A DNA stretch of 27,287 bases from Sphacelaria rigidula (lineage: Eukaryota > Phaeophyceae > Sphacelariales), in NCBI GenBank assembly GCA_964200075.2, contig CAXNAA020000121.1, positions 1 to 27,287 on the forward strand, in the 5' to 3' direction. The notes under the pieces are model-generated. The model made no database searches and was not told the DNA's origin. It was given only the letters and a program-made list of their open reading frames with translations. Positions 20,410-27,287 of this stretch are shown in pieces. The position numbers and the translations under genes are program-made. Position 1 is the first letter of the stretch; every line of letters begins with the position of its first letter.

Positions 20410-21347
20410 GGCTGTCTAAATAGCGGGATAGATCCCCTAGTGAGCGGCAACTATTAAGGATGGGATAAGGCTGCTCACTCTATCCTCCGAGCCGGTCTTG
20501 TTAGATCGACCAATCTATCCCCACCGGAGTGGCGTCTGCGGTAGACACTTGAGGATTTACAAGGACAGGTGAACAAACACGGGATGCCGTTTTTCAAATC
20601 TAAGCTTCCGGTGGGCTAGGTATCATCCCACGACTGTAATAACGTACTGCTCCGTTCCAAATGTAAGCAGAGGAGTGCCTGAAATTCACCAGGGAACGCT
20701 GCTTACTGCTGGCGCTTGTCGGGTTGCGTCGGTTACCTCTGTTGCTCTCTGTTTCTGCGTAAAAGTTGCACACAGATATCATTCAGTTATTTTCTAAAGT
20801 TTTATCAGTATCAACCATCATCCAGAGGATGCGGCGGAATTCTGCCAGCCTCAATCAGCGGTTTGAACTTTCAGTACAGGACAGAGCAGTGCCATGCAAG
20901 TGTACATATACGCGCGTTCGAATTATCGAAAGACGATGGTGGCATGTGCAGCTTTGGCAGTACTGCGTGACTTCCTCACTCGATTCCGTCAGTCATTTTC
21001 GAAAATTGTATCAGTATCAACCATCATCCAGAAAGTGCGGCGGAATTCTGCCAGCCTCAATCAGCGGTTTGAACTGTCAGTACAGGACAGGGCACAGTGC
21101 CGTGCAAGTGTATATGTACACGCGTTCGAATTATCGAAAGACAATGATGACATGTGCAGCTTTGGCAGTACTGCATGACTTCCTCACTCGATTTTTCTCG
21201 TAATATTACACAATACACCACTTATCGCAGAGGGCTCGCCATAACTTGTCATGACTTCCCTCCCCCACAGGACTGTGATTTGAACCCTGGTTCATTTCAC
21301 CACTCTCGACCTATCCCGTACCCCGTAATCGGCGTAAATAGCAAAAG
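20410..21347. promoter_or_regulatory. Shared upstream region of divergent ISY1 and LRRIQ3-like genes
   Basis: The two start codons face away from each other across 938 bp, so both promoters should lie here. I see no TATA box that I would defend. The right half is occupied by the 206-bp tandem duplication. The region is inferred from gene orientation only. Confidence 0.5.
20783..21194 (+). repeat. 206-bp tandem duplication
   Basis: Copy 1 (20783-20988) and copy 2 (20989-21194) abut exactly and differ by only a small number of substitutions and short indels (over 90% identity by eye). Both include ATCAGTATCAACCATCATCC and GGAATTCTGCCAGCCTCAAT. Open frames run across both copies, but their shared peptide has no recognisable motif. 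The high identity makes this one of the youngest rearrangements in the window. It ends about 150 bp before the LRRIQ3-like start codon. Confidence 0.92.
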
Positions 21348-22771
21348 ATGGCCCAGCACGCGGTGGTGCCGCGTGTATGGATTCTGCCAAAGGAACATGG
21401 AAGTCAGGGGAATAAACTCGCGACTTTCCCCGCCTGGCGACCGAAACAGCAGCAGAGCCCGGTGTGGCGATTGGCAGATGAGGAAAACCTTGACCTCAGC
21501 TGCTTCGAAGGACGTGTGCTGGACGTATCCTACAGTTCCTTGCCGGATCTTCGTGGTGTCGCCGCAGCGCCTTCGTTCGAGTGGTTGACGGTTCTGTCAT
21601 TAAAGGAGATGGGGCTAGAAAATATTGAGTTGTTGAGACATTGTACGATGCTGGTCTACCTGGATTTATCTTCGAACGAGATTTCCGACCAAATCGATGA
21701 GATGTTTTGGACGTTTTGCCCGGATCTGTTGGTTCTGCTTCTGCACGGGAACAAGGTGAGAGGCTTGGCAGTGGTGACCCCAATCATCAGCCAACCGTAC
21801 ACATGGGCAAGCGGTGCAAAGACCTTTTGAGTGAGTATCCAACTTGACAATGACCTTGCAGTACGTAAAGCGACAAGGCAATGTTGTCGCACTCAATTGA
21901 GGCTTTTTGCTCTCTTTTCGTTGGGACGTTCGCCAGCATTTGAGTACAATCGGCCTATTAATAGTCGGTAGGAAGGGCGTAACGTTTTATGTTCTGCGCG
22001 CACCATCTACTTCAAGACGATACCACTCATTTCAATATATATATATATATTTATATATATTGCTGCTATTTTGACCCGCGCTTGGTGATCCCGCAGATTA
22101 AGGATTGGCGCACGACGATTAGCATTGGCCGTGTGCCCCGACTAACGTATCTGACACTGTTCTACAATCCTGTCAGCACGATGAAGATGTACCGCACCTT
22201 CACAGCAAACTACTGCGAGTCGTTGCGCGCCCTCGATCGTCACGTTGTTTCTGACGAGGAGGTGATTGAGGGTGCAGAATTCCCCCCGTGCAGTCGGTAT
22301 CAAACATGCTCGGCGACACTTGCCCTGCCTTCAGCGCTGTTCGGAGCGCTTACGGAGATACCGCTTGCGTCACGTCCGATCAGACACTGGGGGGGCAACG
22401 CCGGGCTTCGTCGATCGGGGGCGTATCTTGATCCTGAAGAGAAAAATCATCCTAGTTCGCGCCATCCGTTCGGAGATGATGAAGTGTTGGCGAGTGTCAC
22501 GCGGCGCGTTGAAGTGCTGCAAAAGTTTCATTCGGGGCAGAGTCCTGTGATTCTCCTACAGCGGCAGATTCGACGATTTCTGTTGGAAAAGGTAATCGCG
22601 AACGCTGTGGTAAAGATACAGGCGTGTGTGCGGATGTGGATTGTCACTCGAAGGGCAATGAAGCAACTCACGGAGCTTCTGCGTACGACTGGGGAACTTT
22701 ACCTCATTCAGGTGCGCGTTGTGGAAAAGTTGCTGACTGCTCTCAGGCGTGCTGACTGCGTGATACAATGA
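21348..22771 (+). CDS. LRRIQ3: LRR and IQ domain protein, LRRIQ3-like, two exons
   Basis: Exons 21348-21755 and 22097-22771 join in phase 0 across a 341-nt intron (GTGAGA...CCGCAG) to give 360 residues. Leucine-rich repeats occupy about residues 78-165, including LVYLDLSSNEI, LLVLLLHGNK and LTYLTLFYNPV. They are followed by a cap-like segment, LRALDRHVVSDEEVI (180-194), closely like the LKALDHHVISDEEII segment of animal LRRIQ3. Two IQ-type calmodulin-binding motifs follow: VILLQRQIRRFLLEK (287-301) and VVKIQACVRMWIVTRR (307-322). The match in domain order and the SPV-(I/L)-QR-IR-FL motif supports LRRIQ3. The protein ends soon after the IQ motifs, whereas the animal protein has a long coiled-coil extension, so further exons past 22690 cannot be excluded (a GTGCGC donor follows LYLIQ). 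The role is probably ciliary or flagellar; this is inferred from the family. Confidence 0.87.
22035..22061 (+). repeat. AT microsatellite in the LRRIQ3-like intron
   Basis: A run of AT dinucleotides with one interruption lies about 35 bp before the acceptor. It has no clear effect on splicing. Confidence 0.85.
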
Positions 22772-23097
22772 GTGCTGATGTCTCACGGTGCAAGTATAAG
22801 CTATCGAGTTGACCAATATCTTCAGCAATGGATGGATGTCACAATTCGACTCACCGGTTTTGCCTCTCATGATACCCGTCGATGATCAACTAAACTGATG
22901 AATAGCTCCAACATTCGCAAGTTTATTGGTATACTCGTTTCAGTATACACGAAGCTCACATTTTCACAGCCTCGGATTACAGAGTAAGGTGCAGACGGTG
23001 AACTTCAACGGGTCCGGATCCGCCATACTCCAAAACCAGAACGCGGGTATTTGGAAATCCCACACCTCGGATAACGATAACTATTATTCAGTCGTGT

Positions 23098-23850
23098 TCA
23101 AATAACTATGTGGTCAGAAACCCGTACAACTAGTTGCGTCCATACAACTTTTCGATCAGAAACCCGTACAACCAGTTGCGTACAGACAACGACTCAGTCA
23201 TGAACCTCTTCAACTAATGATATGTTGACAACTGCCGGGTGAGAAACGTATGCAAATAGTCATGGAGCAAGCAGCTACCTCGAAGAACAACTGATAATTG
23301 CAGCTAACAACTAATTCACTGTTCATTTCTTCAGGGTGTGAAATATTGTAGCTGTATGGATGGAAGGAGGTACGAGGGGTTGTACTCGTCCAGCAGTCAG
23401 TGCACACCATCGTACTACCTACCGCTGCTGCTTCTACAGCCACCTCCGCTGCTTCTAGCCTAGCCGCTACTGCTCTGTGAAGTGCACTTGTGCTACGCCG
23501 CTTGCCAGTTCAGAACATACCCTAACGAAGCAAGAAAGCACTATCGGATAAAAAACGGCTGCATTCAACCATTCGACCGGAAACGTGTCCAACTAGTTGC
23601 GTGCAAACAACTGCTCGGTTAGAGTCCTGTGCAACCAAGCTGCGTGCATACAACTACTTGATCAGGAGGTTGGGTACCTGTTTTAGTTACGTGCATAAAA
23701 CTATTGGGTCAGAATCTTGTGCGAGTAGATGCGTGCAAACAACTATTATACTTGGTCAGAAATGTGTACAACTAATTTCGTGCGAATGGTGACTTGGTCA
23801 GAATCTTGTGCAAACAACTACCTGTACTCGGTTAGAGACCTGTACAACTT
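23098..23850 (+). repeat. Degenerate ~42-bp minisatellite in two blocks
   Basis: Units contain TCAGAAACCCGTACAACTAG followed by TTGCGTGCAWACAACT. The first two units (from about 23113) are 42 bp apart and closely similar. Block 1 covers about 23098-23215 and block 2 about 23570-23850, separated by unlike sequence at 23216-23570. Later units are more diverged. ORFs here are short and biased by the repeat, so I call none. Confidence 0.75.
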
Positions 23851-24197
23851 GTTGTTGAGCGAGAAACTCCCTTGAATAGTTTCCGTAGTTGCAAATGACA
23901 ACTAGGTAGTTGAAATTTGTCGTGGTGTGTGGAGATTTCGTACAAATGATATTTGCAGAACGCAGTGGGCTGTTGTAGTAGATTTCCTTGCCGATGCTTT
24001 TAGATGTACATTGCACTGTCTGTGCGAGACGTCGTCAAGCACCAGCTCTTCGTTGAGAAGTTTTCAGAATCGTGCATACCTTGAGAAGCATTTGACACCC
24101 TTCTGTCAGACATCCAATCCATCGTTACAATGACTCCTAAGCGATGCTGGCTGGTTCAGGATGAACGTCCAAAATTAATTCCCCCGCGATTTCTCTT
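23851..24197. other. Gene-free stretch between repeats
   Basis: I see nothing I can support. A few weak ACAACTA pieces continue the minisatellite at its left edge. Confidence 0.35.
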
Positions 24198-24454
24198 GCG
24201 GATCCTTGGAGTTGGATACTGAAATTTCGCACACCTGTACTACGGGATGTTGTGAAAAATTATGTGCATGTATATCTTTGTTTTATTTAATTTCGCCAGA
24301 TATTCGGGGTCCCGGGGGCCATATGATCATGTGGTCTCGTGGGACCCCGGATGTCTGGCAAAATTAAATAAAACAAAAATACATGCACAGAAATTTTCAC
24401 AATATCCCGTAGTACACGTGTGCGAAATTTCAGGGTCCAACTTCAAGAATCCGC
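24198..24454. repeat. Near-perfect ~257-bp palindrome
   Basis: The left arm (24198-24326) and right arm (24327-24454) are reverse complements at about 90% of positions by eye, with the centre inside ATGATCAT and no spacer. The arms share TGAAATTTCGCACAC, TGTACTACGGGAT, TTTGTTTTATTTAATTT and CGGGGTCCC. The sequence could extrude as a cruciform, or fold as one long hairpin if transcribed. It has no coding capacity. It may be a foldback transposon or a head-to-head duplication; no clear target-site duplication is visible. Confidence 0.92.
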
Positions 24455-24639
24455 GGGAGGAATCACCCTTAGGTCGGCTCACGTTTAATACTATCTGCTG
24501 AAACCTTGATTACTTGACCTTAGTGTCAAGCCGACCTTGCTCTTATGCATTTAAGCTTGCATCGACTGTTTGGGATCACGTTTTCGAGTTGCGTAGTGAA
24601 AATTCGTACAAGCGTCCCTTGGACGACCTGGGGATGACA

Positions 24640-24752
24640 AAGATACTTTTGAATATAATTTGAGGCATTCTCCACCGGCGTCCGGGGGTCTTCACGCCTG
24701 GGCCCCCATAAGCCGGTGGAGAGCGGATGAACTTGAAAATATTCTCAACACT
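24640..24752. repeat. Second hairpin-forming repeat with GC-rich core
   Basis: An 11-bp perfect stem (TCTCCACCGGC at 24669-24679 with GCCGGTGGAGA at 24712-24722) encloses a second stem (GGGGG 24684-24688 with CCCCC 24703-24707). Outside it, GAATAT-type and TTCAA-type pieces on both sides add imperfect pairing out to about 24640-24752. This could be a small foldback element or a hairpin RNA precursor. No flanking tract suggests a bacterial-type terminator, and the host is eukaryotic. Confidence 0.7.
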
Positions 24753-25089
24753 TTTTTTCTGCTCTATTTGGAACACTCATATCTATCAAGCAGCCATGTT
24801 TGAGGATGATCGGAGTTTTCTACGACAGATATAACGGAAACCGCCCCGAGACTTTCTGGGTCTTTGGTGTATCTCATCAGTGGAAATCCGACGAAGCCAA
24901 AACCCCACGCCACCCAAGTACTATGGCTTGGGGTATAAATTGATCCCATAAAAACCGTTGCCAAATGTGTCTTTTGTGTTAGATTCCCTATCTGATGGCG
25001 GTTACTATGGTTTAATTTATGATGAGATTGGGTGGAAATTGTATCAGGAATTTGCCTTTTTAGTTTCAGAACAATTTCACGGTTCGGAC

Positions 25090-25430
25090 GAATGAAATGG
25101 GGATTCGAGTCATATTCAGCATTTGTGTGAACCAACCATACGATTCGTGCACAAGGTGTGTTTTGTACATGTTCTGGATTCGTGATTCGTGCGGCACTGC
25201 TTGGAGTGTACACATTCCCAGTGCGTGATTCGTACGATACACCGACGAGTGTACACGTTTCCCACCTTCCATTCGTATGGTATGAATCATAGGTACATTC
25301 TTCCTATTTTTGCACTGATGCAGTATGAATCATAGACACACGTTCCTCCCCCTTCCAACCATATGCCATGAATCACAGGTACATGTTCCCCATCTCCTGT
25401 GCGTATGACATGGTGCGTAAGAATATATTG
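25090..25430 (+). repeat. ~50-bp minisatellite, left block
   Basis: Diverged units share GTATGAATCATAGGTACA followed by a TTCCC-type end and a C/T-rich piece with CCATTCGTATG. A larger sub-repeat, GTGATTCGTGCGGCACTGCT then TGGAGTGTACACATTC, lies at about 25180-25220 and returns in the right block. The array is non-coding; frames over it are repeat-driven. Confidence 0.7.
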
Positions 25431-25612
25431 CTTCTCACCTGTCATTTCATCGGGCGCGACTCTTCGATGGCGTGGTTTATTGCAGGTGGGGTAGGCAGAT
25501 AAGGGCATACAGGTTGCGAACCTCCCGAGAGCCATATCCTCAATAAACCAAAATTCAAGTATTGTACGCGCACGTAACACAACACATCAAATACAGTACA
25601 ACACACGCTCCT
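25431..25612. other. Spacer with a short inverted pair
   Basis: GGTTTATTG (25474-25482) is matched by CAATAAACC (25541-25549). The spacer is otherwise unremarkable and I see no gene. Confidence 0.4.
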
Positions 25613-26530
25613 GCGTGCCTAGAGCGCTTCTTGTAGCCATTGATATTCCCGAGCTATGCTATTGACAGCCTCTGTGGTTCCATTTGTGACTGCATGTTGT
25701 GTTCCGTGGTACAGTTGACCTGAATATAGCACACATGAAGAAATATTTCGAACTCACGAGCACGAATCATACTTTGTAACGAGGCGTCCGCGAGATTCAA
25801 TACTGATTTTAGTGTGCAAGTTCCTCCGCACTGCCCCGGGAGATGACTGTTCGGGCCAATGCCAATGCTAGGGGTCCGGTTAGCGGGTTCGTGCTTTACT
25901 TTGTGCGGGGGTACACACGCGTTCGCCACCGTTCGAATGGACGCGCGATCGCGGTGGTACTGCAATGTTTCCGGCGGGCATGAACATTATTTCGAGAGAG
26001 GATCTATTCTCACGAGGGCTTTCACGAGGGCTTGGCAAGGCAAGAATACCGAGACCTTCCAAGAAGACGGACGGGACCGGGGCGCAGCCCCGGGTCCCGT
26101 GCGGCTTGTACTGTAATCAATATTACGAAGACCTGCGAAGAAGACGGCACCAGCACGAGTCGTCCCCGCATGTTTGTGGGAGTTTTCGGGAAAACTCCTG
26201 CAGCGTACATTGCAGTCCGCAGACAGTGCGGTACAGTGTAGCACAGCACGCATGTCCGCGCCTAGAGTGATTCTTCTAGCTGTTTATTTTCCCGAGCTAA
26301 GCTATTGACGGTCCTTCTTCGGTTTCCTGTTTTTCTTTGCGGTACAGTTGGCCTGGATATATATAGCAGTACGAACACAGCATGATACAGCACCGGTACC
26401 AATAGAGTCGTCCCCACGTGTTCACGTGAGTTTTCGGACACACTCCGGCAGCGCCCACTGCAGTCAGCGGATGGTACACTATAATGCGGCACAGTACAGT
26501 ACAGCACAGCATAGTACTGTGCAATCTGTA
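25613..26530 (+). repeat. Tandemly duplicated module (two halves, first one interrupted)
   Basis: A first half at 25613-25740 and its copy at 26258-26395 share CGTGCCTAGAG/CGCGCCTAGAG, TTCCCGAGCTA and GGTACAGTTG. A second half at 26100-26250 and its copy at 26390-26530 share GAGTCGTCCCC, GAGTTTTCGG and GCGGTACAGT/GCGGCACAGT. The first module thus appears split by about 360 bp (25741-26100) that the second lacks, suggesting insertion after duplication, or deletion from the second copy. Confidence 0.7.
26072..26098. repeat. GC-rich hairpin inside the extra segment
   Basis: CGGGACCGGGGC pairs with GCCCCGGGTCCCG across a 3-nt GCA loop, with one bulged base. It lies at the right edge of the segment that interrupts the duplicated module. 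GC hairpins of this size mark Helitron 3' ends, but no CTRR end follows, so the element type is uncertain. Confidence 0.6.
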
Positions 26531-26589
26531 CGGCGGACAGCAAATAACAGTAGCACGGAACCTTCCATTCATACTGCATATTTCTCCCC

Positions 26590-27060
26590 TTGGTTCATGC
26601 AGCAAGAATCACGTGATTCATGTACACGCTTTTCACCTTGCATTCGTGCACCGAGGGTCATGGGTACATGTTTCCCACCTCCCACCCATACGCCATGGAT
26701 CACATATACATGTATCTTCCCGTTCATTCATGTAGTATGAATCATGGGTGCATGTTTCCCACATTTCATTTATACGAGGTGAATCAATCGTACATGTTGC
26801 CCAATCTCCACTCATGATGAATCATACGTACTTGTTCTACGCCTTCCATTCATACGAGGTGAATCACACGCGAATATTTTCCAATTTCCATTCGTGCAGC
26901 ATGAACCATACGCATCTGTTTCCCATCAATGACTGATACAGGAATTGTGATTCGTACATACTTTGCACTCTTGATTCGTGTGACACTACTTGGAGTGTAT
27001 ACATTCTCACTTCGTGATTCGTGCGGTATGACCTTGAACGTACAACTTTACAATTCATGA
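26590..27060 (+). repeat. ~50-bp minisatellite, right block
   Basis: At least seven diverged units with GTATGAATCATGGGTGCATG, then TTTCCCAC and C/T-rich CCATTCAT pieces, continue the family of the left block. The TGATTCGTGTGACACTACTT then GGAGTGTATACATTC sub-repeat at about 26970-27015 matches the one at 25180-25220, but here it follows the simple units instead of preceding them. Confidence 0.75.
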
Positions 27061-27245
27061 TTCATAACTAATGACTCTTTAGTATATGATTGGCGCTCAA
27101 CATTCATGGAGAGTCAACCCCCATGGACTCCGATTCGTCCGAACCATGAACAATTTTGAAGGTCCCTGATTGGCCGAGAAATATATTCACTTCTAGCGCT
27201 ACAGCAAAGGACGCAAATTTGTTCTGGCTATGCCACACCCTAACC

Positions 27246-27287
27246 GCCGGTCGCCCCGGTGGCTCAGTTGGTAACCTCGAATCCTTC
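27246..27287 (+). repeat. tRNA-derived SINE-like repeat, copy 3 (cut by window end)
   Basis: The first 33 bases are identical to 6845-6877, including the Pol III A box TGGCTCAGTTGG. They then diverge and leave the window. The perfect match of two distant copies shows that the head is a repeated unit and not a single tRNA gene. Confidence 0.8.

Noticed and set aside
24669-24722. Intrinsic transcription terminator
   Set aside because: Although it is a GC hairpin, the host is eukaryotic and no T run follows directly. No gene ends nearby.
24764-25213. 149-codon minus-strand frame
   Set aside because: It overlaps the ~50-bp minisatellite and has no recognisable motif.
23098-27060. CRISPR array
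   Set aside because: Units vary in sequence and length, there are no unique spacers of constant size, and the genome is eukaryotic.

Overview
This window is eukaryotic nuclear DNA. Its three recognisable genes are split by spliceosomal introns (GT-AG, one apparent GC-AG), and the rest is decayed repeats, homopolymer runs, microsatellites and one 10-N assembly gap. Introns are about 340-1,700 nt and exons 63-675 nt. The window also holds a short (CCCTAA)4 tract and tRNA-derived SINE-like repeats. A leucine-rich-repeat/IQ protein matching animal LRRIQ3, a family often linked to cilia, hints at a flagellated or ciliated organism. I cannot place the lineage further; an intron-rich protist or alga is my inference.

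Layout: 1-9700 is gene-poor and repeat-rich. It contains a small foldback at 365-508, two full or partial SINE-like copies, a PIF/Harbinger-like non-autonomous transposon at 3350-4290 that spans the assembly gap, an inverted pair of an older repeat (5780-6462 and 8217-8860), and a long CA microsatellite. At 9833-13744 (+) lies a longin-type R-SNARE in six exons, the first of which is tentative. From 13745 to 16300 there is a repeated 20-odd-bp motif and a weak candidate for a small Cys-rich two-exon gene. From 20409 down to 16304 (-) is the splicing factor ISY1 in three exons; its first intron carries a second copy of the Harbinger-like element and its second intron carries the telomere-like tract. 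LRRIQ3 (+, 21348-22771, two exons) diverges from ISY1 across a 938-bp spacer that includes a 206-bp tandem duplication. From 22772 to the end there are only repeats: a ~42-bp minisatellite, a ~257-bp near-perfect palindrome, a second hairpin, a ~50-bp minisatellite on both sides of a duplicated module, and the start of another SINE copy.

The three genes do unrelated cellular jobs: membrane fusion, pre-mRNA splicing, and a probable calmodulin-binding ciliary role. I see no operon-like or defence-like system. The most notable points are an R-SNARE whose ionic zero-layer position reads Asn instead of Arg, a GC-AG intron needed to keep that protein's conserved sequence, a TIR/TAA-flanked element family found by comparing two copies, a probable false duplication at the gap, and the large palindrome. 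All alignments were made by eye, so percentages are estimates.
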